From: Bin125 sp026705025
GTDB taxonomy: Bacteria > Chloroflexota > Dehalococcoidia > Bin125
Length of the DNA stretch: 64,000 bases
NCBI GenBank assembly: GCA_026705025.1
Contig: JAPPBN010000013.1
Location: 59,941-123,940 of the forward strand
Reading direction: 5' to 3'
Part shown: piece after piece, positions 1 through 7,033 of the stretch
How positions within the stretch are numbered: position 1 is the first letter of the stretch
How the letters are laid out: each line of letters starts with the position of its first letter
Position numbers and translations under genes: made by a program
The notes under the pieces: generated by a model
What the model saw: only the letters and a program-made list of their open reading frames with translations
Database searches by the model: none
Told to the model about the DNA's origin: nothing

Positions 1-249
1 GACAGCGAAGGTGCGTCCCGGCGGCGCGCCAACGGTCTGGGTGGGGCTGTCGGCCGAGGCCAGTTCGGGATAGCGGGCTTCGAGGCTCTTGAGTTCGGCG
101 AAGAGGGCGTCGTAGTCGGCGTCGGAGATTTCCGGCTCATTGAGGGCGTGATAGAGATGGTTGTGGCGCAGGATCTCCGCGCGTAGCAGTTCGACTCGAT
201 CGCGCGCGACGATGGTTTCGTTGTCGCTGACTGACGTTTGCGTTGACAT
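1..249 (-). CDS. ligA: NAD-dependent DNA ligase LigA, N-terminal part (runs off the window)
   Basis: This is the 5' end of a leftward gene; only the first 83 codons are in the window. Translation from the ATG at 249 gives a short tail, then the LigA Ia domain pattern: LRAEILRHNHLYHALNEPE, ISDADYDALFAEL, and SPTQTVG. In this family those residues bind the NMN half of NAD+, and the enzyme seals nicks in replication and repair. The adenylation lysine and later domains lie outside the window. It diverges from the his genes. A TATAGT -10 box lies 7 nt before the ATG, so the mRNA is probably leaderless. Recognition is from the sequence alone but the motif match is specific. Confidence 0.9.
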   Translation of the reverse strand, partial: MSTQTSVSDNETIVARDRVELLRAEILRHNHLYHALNEPEISDADYDALFAELKSLEARYPELASADSPTQTVGAPPGRTFAV

Positions 250-256
250 CGAGTTC

Positions 257-262
257 ACTATA
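257..262 (-). promoter_or_regulatory. -10 box of ligA promoter (leaderless type)
   Basis: On the minus strand TATAGT stands 7 nt before the ligA ATG. With the -10 to start distance calibrated by rnpB (also 7 nt), transcription would begin on the start codon. No convincing -35 is seen. Confidence 0.5.
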
Positions 263-290
263 GGAACGAAATGCGGCGCAATCCTACTGA

Positions 291-296
291 TACGCT
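291..296 (+). promoter_or_regulatory. -10 box of hisH promoter (leaderless type)
   Basis: TACGCT is followed by 6 nt and then the GTG start of hisH. This is the same TANNNT-N6-RTG arrangement seen before polA, ruvC, surE and others. No ribosome binding site precedes the GTG, which supports a leaderless mRNA. Confidence 0.5.
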
Positions 297-302
297 CGGC
301 CT

Positions 303-953
303 GTGAGCGATCCCCGTCTGGCCGATCTTGACGTAATCATTCTCGACTACGGAGCCGGTAACCTGCGCTCCGTGGTGCGCGCGGTAGAGCGCGTCGGAGC
401 CAGGCCCGATGTCGCGTCGGTGCCGGCCGCTCTGGACGAAGCGGACGTGGTCGTTCTGCCTGGCGTGGGCGCGGCCGCCGACACGATGCATAACCTGCGC
501 CAGCGGCAGCTGGTCGAACCGATCCACGAGTACCTCGCCGCAGACCGCCCCTTTCTGGGCGTCTGCATGGGGTTGCAGGCCTTGATGACTGTCTCCGAGG
601 AGGGTGGTGAACACCCCTGCCTCGACGTGCTGGAAGGACGCGTTGTCCGACTTCCAGAGGGGCGCAAGATTCCCCACATGGGTTGGAATCGCGTTGAGCA
701 GCGTCGCCACACGCCGCTGTTCGACGGCATCCCCGACGGTGCGCACTTCTACTTTGTCCACTCCTACTACTGCGACATGGCCGAGCCGGAGGACGTCGTG
801 GCCGTTGCCGATTACGGCGCGGAGGTGACGGCGGTCGTCCAACGCGGGAAGCTGGCGGCAACACAGTTTCACCCTGAGAAGAGCGGCGCCTACGGGCTGC
901 GCATCTACCGCAACTTCCTGATCGAACACTCGGGCAACGGAGTATCACGATGA
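303..953 (+). CDS. hisH: Imidazole glycerol phosphate synthase, glutamine amidotransferase subunit HisH
   Basis: HisH hydrolyses glutamine and passes ammonia to HisF for ring closure to imidazole glycerol phosphate in histidine synthesis. The 216-residue protein is a class I glutaminase: it opens with VIILDYGAGNLRSV, has the nucleophile elbow GVCMGLQ (Cys near residue 82) and a C-terminal HPEKSG carrying the His-Glu of the triad. The length is normal. The GTG start at 303 is chosen because a -10 box sits 6 nt upstream. Its stop overlaps the hisA start (ATGA), so hisH-A-F-I form one operon; hisG, D, B and C are not nearby. Confidence 0.96.
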   Translation: MSDPRLADLDVIILDYGAGNLRSVVRAVERVGARPDVASVPAALDEADVVVLPGVGAAADTMHNLRQRQLVEPIHEYLAADRPFLGVCMGLQALMTVSEEGGEHPCLDVLEGRVVRLPEGRKIPHMGWNRVEQRRHTPLFDGIPDGAHFYFVHSYYCDMAEPEDVVAVADYGAEVTAVVQRGKLAATQFHPEKSGAYGLRIYRNFLIEHSGNGVSR

Positions 954-1711
954 GCGTCCCATTGACGCCCAACATGATCGACGTGCTGCCCGCGATAGAC
1001 ATCCGTGGTGGGCGTTGCGTGCGCCTGGTCCAGGGCGACTATGACCGCGAAACCGTCTTCGACGACGATCCGATCGCGCCTGCGCGACGCTGGATCGACG
1101 AAGGCGCGGAGATGCTGCATGTGATCGATCTGGACGGCGCCCGCGAGGGTCGTGCCGCCAATGCGGCGTTCGTCGAACGGATCGCAGCGCTGGGCAAGCC
1201 TGTCCAGGTGGGCGGCGGGATTCGCCGGTTGGAGACCGTCCGGCGCTATCTCGACGCGGGCGTCTCTCGGATCATCATCGGCACCGCGGCCGTCACCGAC
1301 CGCGATTTCCTCTCAGACGCCGTCCAACTGTGCAGCGAGGCATTGACGGTGTCGGTGGACGCGAAGGGCGGACGCGTGGCGCTCAACGGTTGGACCGAGG
1401 AGTCGGAGCTGCCGGCGGTGGCGCTGATCCCGCAGCTCGAAGACCTGGGCGTGCGCCGGTTCATCTACACCGACATCGCATCTGACGGCATGCTCGGCGG
1501 TCACGATGAGGTCGAGTTTGCACGAGTCGTCGGTGTGGCGCGATCGCCCGTGATCGCGGCCGGCGGGATCGCGCATCCGATGCAGATTCGCCGGCTCGCC
1601 GCCAACGGGGCAGCCGGGGTCATACTCGGACGCGCGTTGTATGACGGGCGGTTGCAGCTGTCGGACGCGTTCGATGCGGCGGCGGCCGGCATCCGTGAGC
1701 GGACCTGCTGA
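950..1711 (+). CDS. hisA: ProFAR isomerase HisA
   Basis: HisA catalyses the Amadori rearrangement of ProFAR to PRFAR, the step before HisHF. The 253-residue TIM barrel starts with LPAIDIRGGRCVRLVQGDYD, whose Asp is the N-terminal catalytic residue, and has the second catalytic Asp in SVDAKGG. Phosphate-binding loops GGGIR and AAGGIA are present. It overlaps hisH by 4 nt (ATGA), which indicates translational coupling; a GGAG lies upstream of the start. HisF, its paralogue, follows. Confidence 0.96.
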   Translation: MSVPLTPNMIDVLPAIDIRGGRCVRLVQGDYDRETVFDDDPIAPARRWIDEGAEMLHVIDLDGAREGRAANAAFVERIAALGKPVQVGGGIRRLETVRRYLDAGVSRIIIGTAAVTDRDFLSDAVQLCSEALTVSVDAKGGRVALNGWTEESELPAVALIPQLEDLGVRRFIYTDIASDGMLGGHDEVEFARVVGVARSPVIAAGGIAHPMQIRRLAANGAAGVILGRALYDGRLQLSDAFDAAAAGIRERTC

Positions 1712-1729
1712 CAACATGTTGACCCAATC

Positions 1730-2515
1730 ATGCTGACGAAACGGATCATTGCCTGCTTCGACGTTGACGCCGGCCGGGTGGTCAAGGGCATCTCGTTCGT
1801 CGAGCTCCGGGACGCCGGCGACCCGGTCGAACTCGCCACGCTCTACGACCACGAGGGCATTGACGAGCTCGTGTTCCTCGACATCACGGCCTCTCACGAG
1901 AACCGCAACACGGTGGTCGACATGGTCCGGCGCACAGCCGACCGGGTATTCATTCCGTTCACGGTCGGCGGCGGGTTGCGCTCGGATGACGACATGCGGC
2001 TGATGCTGGAGTCGGGCGCGGACAAGATCACGATCAACACGGCGGCGGTCGAACGTCCCGACCTGATCTCGGAAGGCGCGCACCGGTTCGGATCCCAGTG
2101 CATCGTGGTCGCGATCGACGCGCGCACCGAATCCGACGGCTCGATGCAGGTCTACACACACGGCGGCCGCCGGCCGACAGGCATCGATGCGATCGAATGG
2201 GCGACCGAGGTCGTCGAGCGCGGCGCCGGCGAGATCATGCTGACATCGATGAACACGGACGGCCACCAGGATGGATACGACATCCCGCTGACCCGCGCGG
2301 TCTCGGACGCGGTCAGCGTGCCGGTGATCGCCTCGGGCGGAGCGGGCAACGCGCAGCACATGATCGATGCGATCACCGATGGCAAGGCGGACGCCGTCCT
2401 GGCCGCCTCGATCTTCCACTTCGGCACCCACCCGATCCTCGATGTCAAACGCCAGATGCAGGCCGCCGGCATCCCCATGCGAATGGAGCACGCGGACTAT
2501 GACGACGTCCTCTGA
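1730..2515 (+). CDS. hisF: Imidazole glycerol phosphate synthase, cyclase subunit HisF
   Basis: HisF uses ammonia from HisH to convert PRFAR into imidazole glycerol phosphate and AICAR. The 261-residue barrel begins LTKRIIACFDVDAGRVVKG (catalytic Asp near residue 11) and has the second catalytic Asp in VVAIDART. Phosphate sites GGGLRS and ASGGAG are visible. The length is typical. It follows hisA after 18 nt and its 3' end overlaps hisI by 17 nt. Confidence 0.96.
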   Translation: MLTKRIIACFDVDAGRVVKGISFVELRDAGDPVELATLYDHEGIDELVFLDITASHENRNTVVDMVRRTADRVFIPFTVGGGLRSDDDMRLMLESGADKITINTAAVERPDLISEGAHRFGSQCIVVAIDARTESDGSMQVYTHGGRRPTGIDAIEWATEVVERGAGEIMLTSMNTDGHQDGYDIPLTRAVSDAVSVPVIASGGAGNAQHMIDAITDGKADAVLAASIFHFGTHPILDVKRQMQAAGIPMRMEHADYDDVL

Positions 2516-2849
2516 CCCGACCGAGTTCGCCGTGCCCGAGCTCAAGTACGACGACAACGGCCTGATTCCCGCCATCGTCCAGGACGACGCGAGCCATGAG
2601 ATCCTGATGCTGGGCTACATGAATGAGCAGTCAGTGCGGATGACGCTGGAGAAGCGGCTGGTGACGTTCTGGAGCCGCAGCCGGCAGGAGTACTGGACCA
2701 AGGGCGAGACCAGCGGAAACGTGCTTGAGCTGGTCGGAATCCGCAAGGACTGCGACGTGGACGCGCTGCTGGTTCGAGCCGTCCCGCACGGGCCGACCTG
2801 TCACACCGGCAATCGGAGCTGCTTTTACCGCGACCTCGGGGATGACTGA
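2499..2849 (+). CDS. hisI: Phosphoribosyl-AMP cyclohydrolase HisI
   Basis: HisI opens the adenine ring of PR-AMP, the third step of histidine synthesis. The 116-residue protein has the family signatures LMLGYMN, FWSRSRQEYWTKGETSGN, the metal-binding DCDVDALL and the C-terminal GPTCHTG with CF. It is the stand-alone cyclohydrolase; no fused HisE domain is present. The ATG at 2499 lies inside hisF (17-nt overlap), so it is translated from the same operon. It is the last his gene here. Confidence 0.95.
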   Translation: MTTSSDPTEFAVPELKYDDNGLIPAIVQDDASHEILMLGYMNEQSVRMTLEKRLVTFWSRSRQEYWTKGETSGNVLELVGIRKDCDVDALLVRAVPHGPTCHTGNRSCFYRDLGDD

Positions 2850-2878
2850 GCCGTAGCATCGCAGGTCCTGGTGTGGAA

Positions 2879-2922
2879 TAGACAACAGATATGTTGACAT
2901 TAACGATTGTGTTGTCTACGGT
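2879..2922 (+). promoter_or_regulatory. hicAB promoter and palindromic operator
   Basis: A perfect 9-bp inverted repeat, TAGACAACA at 2879-2887 and TGTTGTCTA at 2910-2918, brackets a consensus promoter: TTGACA at 2894-2899, 17 nt, TACGGT at 2917-2922. The right arm overlaps the -10 box. HicB antitoxins are known to repress their own promoters through such palindromes, so this is the likely HicB operator. The GTG of hicA is 6 nt after the -10 box. Confidence 0.72.
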
Positions 2923-2928
2923 GTGCCT

Positions 2929-3117
2929 GTGAACGCCTCGGAGCTACGCCGCTGGCTCAAGAAGCGGGGCTGCACCTTCCACAACCACAAGGGCGGCAGC
3001 GGCCATCTCACCGTTCGGAGAGGCGATCTGACCAGTCAGTTGCCGATGCACGGCGGGCGCAAGGAACTCGGCCCTGGCCTGGTCGCCAAGATCAAGAAGG
3101 ATCTGGAGCTGAAGTGA
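2929..3117 (+). CDS. hicA: HicA family mRNA interferase toxin
   Basis: HicA toxins are small double-stranded-RNA-binding-fold endoribonucleases that cleave mRNA and stop growth. The 62-residue product begins NASELRRWLKKRGCTF and has the family's active-site pattern GGSGHLTV (catalytic His) followed by LPMHGGRKELGPGLVAKIKKDL. A GTG six nucleotides upstream in frame is possible, but it would abut the -10 box, so 2929 is preferred. The stop overlaps the hicB start (TGATG), giving the toxin-first order usual for hicAB. Confidence 0.88.
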   Translation: MNASELRRWLKKRGCTFHNHKGGSGHLTVRRGDLTSQLPMHGGRKELGPGLVAKIKKDLELK

Positions 3118-3584
3118 TGCTCTCCTATCCGATCACCCTCGAGGAAGACGGCGGCACGTTGCTCGTGACATCGCCCGACTTCCCTGAACTGACCACTTAC
3201 GGCGAAGACCGCGACGAGGCGATCGCGCGGGCTGTCGATGCGCTCGAGGAGGCGATCGCGGCTCGGATGCACAGCCGACTCAATGTTCCTTCGCCTTCCG
3301 AGGGCGAGCTCAAGGCGACGCTGCCGACCCTGACCGCGGTCAAGCTGATGCTCTACCAGGGGATGCGCGACCGCCAGATCGGCAAAGCGGAGCTGGCTCG
3401 TCGCCTGGGCTGGCACTTGCCTCAGGTGGATCGTGTGCTGAACGTACAGCACTCGTCCAGACTTGAACAGATGGACGCGGCGCTGGGTGCGATCGGGTTG
3501 CGGCTCGATGTGAGCGCCCGAGAGATGCCCTCGGCAGCGCCAAACGCGGTTGCGGAGGACCCGCCAGAATTCACCGCCCCGTAG
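3117..3584 (+). CDS. hicB: HicB family antitoxin
   Basis: HicB neutralises HicA and represses the operon. The 155-residue protein has the degenerate RNase H-like HicB fold at residues 1-60 (SYPITLEEDGGTLLVTSPDFPE, TYGEDRDEAIARAVDALEEAI) and a helix-turn-helix-like region near 95-130 (KAELARRLGWHLPQVDRVLN) that should bind the upstream palindrome. It is translationally coupled to hicA. The C-terminal 25 residues are low complexity. Confidence 0.88.
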   Translation: MLSYPITLEEDGGTLLVTSPDFPELTTYGEDRDEAIARAVDALEEAIAARMHSRLNVPSPSEGELKATLPTLTAVKLMLYQGMRDRQIGKAELARRLGWHLPQVDRVLNVQHSSRLEQMDAALGAIGLRLDVSAREMPSAAPNAVAEDPPEFTAP

Positions 3585-3607
3585 TCGGGAGCGGGAGGGC
3601 GAGCCGG

Positions 3608-3820
3608 CTAGCCCTCGTCCTCGGCGATGCCGTAGCGGCGGCGGAAGCGTTCGACCCGGCCGGCGGTGTCGACGATTCGCTGTTCACCGGTGAAGAAGGG
3701 GTGACAGGTCGAGCAGATCTCGATGCGGATGTCGGACTTGGTCGCTCGCGTCTCCCAGCTGTGGCCGCAGCCGCAGGTGATCGTCGCGTCGACGTACTCG
3801 GGGTGAATCTCGGTCTTCAC
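3608..3820 (-). CDS. rpmE: 50S ribosomal protein L31, zinc-binding type
   Basis: L31 bridges the ribosomal subunits. The 70-residue protein starts KTEIHPEYVDATITCGCGHSW and keeps the zinc ligands CGC and CSTC plus HPFFTGEQRIVDTAGRVERF, the hallmark of the C+ (zinc) form. The GTG start overlaps the rpmA stop by 4 nt. The cluster rplU-rpmA-rpmE runs leftward. Confidence 0.96.
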   Translation of the reverse strand: MKTEIHPEYVDATITCGCGHSWETRATKSDIRIEICSTCHPFFTGEQRIVDTAGRVERFRRRYGIAEDEG

Positions 3821-4095
3821 GCGCCCACCTCTTCAAGCTGCGCCGGAATGACGGAGACCTTCTTGCGCCGGTTGTGCGCGTACGGCGCGAACTTGACGGT
3901 GCCGTCGGTCAGAGCGAAGAGTGTGTGGTCGCGACCGACGCCGACGTTGTCGCCGGCGTGAATGCGGGTGCCGCGCTGACGAACGATGATTCCGCCAGTG
4001 CGCACGATCTCGCCGTCGAACAGCTTGACGCCCAGCCGCTTGGAGTTGCTGTCGCGTCCATTGCGGGACGAACCGACGCCCTTCTTGTGTGCCAT
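3817..4095 (-). CDS. rpmA: 50S ribosomal protein L27
   Basis: L27 reaches into the peptidyl transferase centre of the large subunit. The 92-residue product begins MAHKKGVGSSRNGRDSNSKR, and has IIVRQRGTRIHAGDNVG and FALTDGTVKF, all diagnostic. No Firmicutes-type N-terminal cleaved extension is present. GGGGAG lies 5-6 nt before the ATG. It sits 9 nt after rplU, the order conserved in most bacteria, though the usual obg gene does not follow. Confidence 0.97.
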   Translation of the reverse strand: MAHKKGVGSSRNGRDSNSKRLGVKLFDGEIVRTGGIIVRQRGTRIHAGDNVGVGRDHTLFALTDGTVKFAPYAHNRRKKVSVIPAQLEEVGA

Positions 4096-4104
4096 GGCGC
4101 TCCC

Positions 4105-4641
4105 CTAATCCTCGGTCTCTTCGCCGCCCTCGGCGGCTTCCTCGTTTACGCCGTCCGTCGGATTGGCTTCTTGCTCATCGGCGACCTCAGCGACAGCCTC
4201 GGCCTCGGATTCCTCGAGTGCTTCGGCGGGCTGGTCAGGCTCCTCTATCTCGGGTTCGGCGGCGTCTGCGGCGATCTCTTGCTGGGCCGGAGCCGACCAG
4301 ACCTGGTCGCCCAGCGCGACTTCGTTGACGAGCACGGAGGTGTGGAGCTGACGGTGTCCGCGCAGGCGGCGGTAGCGGGTCTTGCTCTTGTACTTGAAGA
4401 CGTTGATCTTGCGGCCGCGGCCCTGTTCGACGATCTCGCCGCTGACGCTGGCCGCCGCGACGGTTGGCGTGCCGACGGCGACTTCGCCGCCGCCGCTGAC
4501 CAGCAGGACATCGTCGAAGCTGATCGCGTCTCCAGCATCGCCGTCGAGACGCTCCAGCGTGATCCGCTGGCCGGGCGAGACCCGGTACTGCTTGCCGCCG
4601 CTGCGAATCACGGCGTACACGTTGGACGGATCAGTGCTCAT
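4105..4641 (-). CDS. rplU: 50S ribosomal protein L21 with a long acidic tail
   Basis: L21 binds 23S rRNA. Residues 8-110 are a normal L21: VYAVIRSGGKQYRVSPGQ, VLLVSGGGEVAVGTP and FKYKSKTRYRRLRGHRQ. The usual length is about 103; this one is 178 because of a C-terminal extension of roughly 70 residues that is almost wholly Ala, Glu, Asp and Pro. Such an acidic tail on an RNA-binding protein is unusual. It is the first gene of the rplU-rpmA-rpmE cluster. Confidence 0.95.
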   Translation of the reverse strand: MSTDPSNVYAVIRSGGKQYRVSPGQRITLERLDGDAGDAISFDDVLLVSGGGEVAVGTPTVAAASVSGEIVEQGRGRKINVFKYKSKTRYRRLRGHRQLHTSVLVNEVALGDQVWSAPAQQEIAADAAEPEIEEPDQPAEALEESEAEAVAEVADEQEANPTDGVNEEAAEGGEETED

Positions 4642-4775
4642 ATGCGTCTCGCGTCGACTTCCGGGTGATCGCGTTGTCGGTCCTGAAGTACCCAGCGTAG
4701 CCAGCGCTGGTCAGCCGTCAAGCGACCAGCCAACACAGAACTCTACACCCTCGATGGTTGGCTGCCGTGGAAGCG

Positions 4776-6785
4776 TCAGTCCAGCGAGCTGCTGTTCTGG
4801 TTGCCGCCCCAGGCGAGACCTGGCTTGGGCGGCATCAGCGGTTCGCGCTCTTCCTCCGGGGCGTCGTCGCCCGACGCGCTCGGAGGCGGGGTCGGCTCGG
4901 GCGGCGGAGGCGGTGGGGTCGGCTGCGGTACGGCGTCGCCCGGCTGCCAGGCGAGGATTGCTTTGAGGTCGTCGCCCTCGAGCGTCTCGACCTCCATCAG
5001 CCGCGTGGCGAGCAGGTCGAGCTGCTCGCGGTTGCGACGCAGGATCGTCCGGGCGCGATCGCGGGCGCGGTCGATGATTTCGCGCAGTTCTTCGTCGATT
5101 TGTTCGGCCACCATCTCGGAGTAGTCGCGCTGCTCGGAGATGTCACGACCGAGGAAGACCATTGATTCCTTCTTGCCGAAGGTGCGCGCACCGAGCCGCT
5201 CCGACATGCCCCACTGCGTGATCATGGCGCGGGCGATTTGAGTGACCTTGCTCAGGTCGTCGTGCGCGCCGGTGGTCATCTCGCCGAAGACGAGTTCCTC
5301 GGCTGCGTGACCACCCAGGGCGGAGGCCATGAAGCCTTCGTAGTAGGTCTTGCCGGCCAACCGATGCTCGGATTCGGGGAGATAGCGGGTGTAGCCGCCG
5401 GCCATGCCGCGCGGGACGATCGTGACCTTGTGCACAGGGTCGTGCCCAGGGATGTGCGACGCGACCAGTGCGTGGCCGCCCTCGTGGAAGGCGACGATCT
5501 CTTTCTCGCGCCCGACGAGCAGCCGCGACTTGCGCTCGGGACCGGCCATGACACGGTCGACTGCCTCCTCGACCTCGGCCTGCGTGATGTGCTTCTTCTG
5601 TCGCCGAGCGGCGAGGATGGCTGCCTCGTTTAGCAGATTGGCCAGCTCGGCGCCCGAGAATCCGGGCGTCTCCTTGGCGATCGTATGGAGGTCGACTTCC
5701 TCGGCCAGCGGCTTGCCGCGCACGTGGACATCGAGGATCGCGACGCGGCCCTTGACGTCAGGCGCGTCCAGGACCACGCGGCGGTCGAAGCGCCCGGGGC
5801 GCAGGAGCGCCGGGTCGAGGATGTCGGGGCGGTTGGTGGCCGCAACGACAATCACGTTGGTGTTGGTGTCGAAGCCGTCCATCTCGACCAGGATCTGGTT
5901 GAGCGTCTGTTCGCGCTCGTCGTGCGAGCCGCCGACGCCCGCGCCGCGCTGGCGGCCGACCGCGTCGATCTCGTCGACGAAGACGATGCAGGGCGCGTTG
6001 CGCTTGGCCTGCTCGAACAGGTCGCGGACCCGGCTGGCGCCGACGCCGACGAACATCTCGACGAACTCGGAGCCGGAGATCGAGAAAAACGGCACGCCGG
6101 CTTCGCCGGCCACGGCGCGTGCGATCAGCGTCTTACCGGTGCCCGGCGGTCCGACGAGCAGACAGCCGCGCGGAATCCGCGCGCCAAGCGAGGCGAAGCG
6201 CTCGGGGAACTTGAGGAACTCAACGACCTCCTGCAGCTCTTCTTTGGCCTCGTCACACCCGGCGACGTCGTTGAACGTCACGGTTGGTCGATTGGCCGTG
6301 ACCATGCGGGCCTTGCTCTTGCCGAAGGACATCGCCTGCGAGCCTTGGCCCTGGGCCTGGCGCAGGAAGAAGAAGATCAGCCCGATGATCAGCAGGAAGG
6401 GCAACAGGTTGATGAACAGCCCGGCGATCGTCGAACCGAAACCGCCGCCGCCGCCGACCTCGATGTCGGGGAAGCCCTGTGAGCCGACATCAATGCCCTC
6501 TCGCGAGAGGAACTCGAAGAAGTCGAAGCCCGTTTCGGGGACATTCGTTTCGTATGACTCCGCGCCGTCGCGGTAATCCAGGGTGACCTTGTCCGAGCCG
6601 ACCTGAACCGCTTCGATCAGACCGGCGTCGTTCTTGATTCGTTCGAGCAGTGATTCGGTGCCGCCCGCCAGGGGGATCTCATTCGATCCGCCGCCGCGCG
6701 GGAAGACCGAGAATATGACGATGATCAGAACGACGCCGATCAGCAGGTAGACCAGGAAGCTGCGTTTGAAGCGTGAGCCGCCCAT
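4776..6785 (-). CDS. ftsH: ATP-dependent zinc metalloprotease FtsH
   Basis: FtsH is the membrane-anchored AAA+ protease that removes misfolded membrane proteins and regulators. The 669-residue product has an N-terminal membrane segment (about residues 9-28), a second near 110-130, the Walker A GPPGTGKT, Walker B IVFVDEIDAVGRQRG, SRH region NRPDILDPALLRPGRFDRR, and the zinc site HEGGH. The C terminus is Pro-rich. An in-frame ATG at 6794 and one at 6845 exist; 6785 is chosen because GAGGGA lies 9 nt before it. A likely -10 (TATGCT) is at 6858-6863. Confidence 0.95.
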   Translation of the reverse strand: MGGSRFKRSFLVYLLIGVVLIIVIFSVFPRGGGSNEIPLAGGTESLLERIKNDAGLIEAVQVGSDKVTLDYRDGAESYETNVPETGFDFFEFLSREGIDVGSQGFPDIEVGGGGGFGSTIAGLFINLLPFLLIIGLIFFFLRQAQGQGSQAMSFGKSKARMVTANRPTVTFNDVAGCDEAKEELQEVVEFLKFPERFASLGARIPRGCLLVGPPGTGKTLIARAVAGEAGVPFFSISGSEFVEMFVGVGASRVRDLFEQAKRNAPCIVFVDEIDAVGRQRGAGVGGSHDEREQTLNQILVEMDGFDTNTNVIVVAATNRPDILDPALLRPGRFDRRVVLDAPDVKGRVAILDVHVRGKPLAEEVDLHTIAKETPGFSGAELANLLNEAAILAARRQKKHITQAEVEEAVDRVMAGPERKSRLLVGREKEIVAFHEGGHALVASHIPGHDPVHKVTIVPRGMAGGYTRYLPESEHRLAGKTYYEGFMASALGGHAAEELVFGEMTTGAHDDLSKVTQIARAMITQWGMSERLGARTFGKKESMVFLGRDISEQRDYSEMVAEQIDEELREIIDRARDRARTILRRNREQLDLLATRLMEVETLEGDDLKAILAWQPGDAVPQPTPPPPPPEPTPPPSASGDDAPEEEREPLMPPKPGLAWGGNQNSSSLD

Positions 6786-6857
6786 CGTGGTCATTCCCTC
6801 ACAGCAGCGCGCACCAACCACTGGCGGACGCGCCGGGTGCGTCATCGGTCATGATTG

Positions 6858-6863
6858 AGCATA
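6858..6863 (-). promoter_or_regulatory. Possible -10 box of ftsH promoter
   Basis: TATGCT on the minus strand would start transcription near 6850, giving ftsH a leader of about 65 nt that includes its GAGGGA ribosome binding site. No strong -35 is visible, so this is tentative. Confidence 0.3.
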
Positions 6864-7033
6864 TCGCAACGGCTGAACGCCCTGTGTCTGCATTACGTGA
6901 ATTCCGCGCATTGCTCTTGCATGGTTCTTGCATTGTTCCTGTTGCGACGCCGTGCTGTCGTCTCTGGCCGTCCGTTAGGATTCACCGAGCATCGGCGGCG
7001 CGAGCATGACGTTCTGGGAGTGATGCTCGCTAG

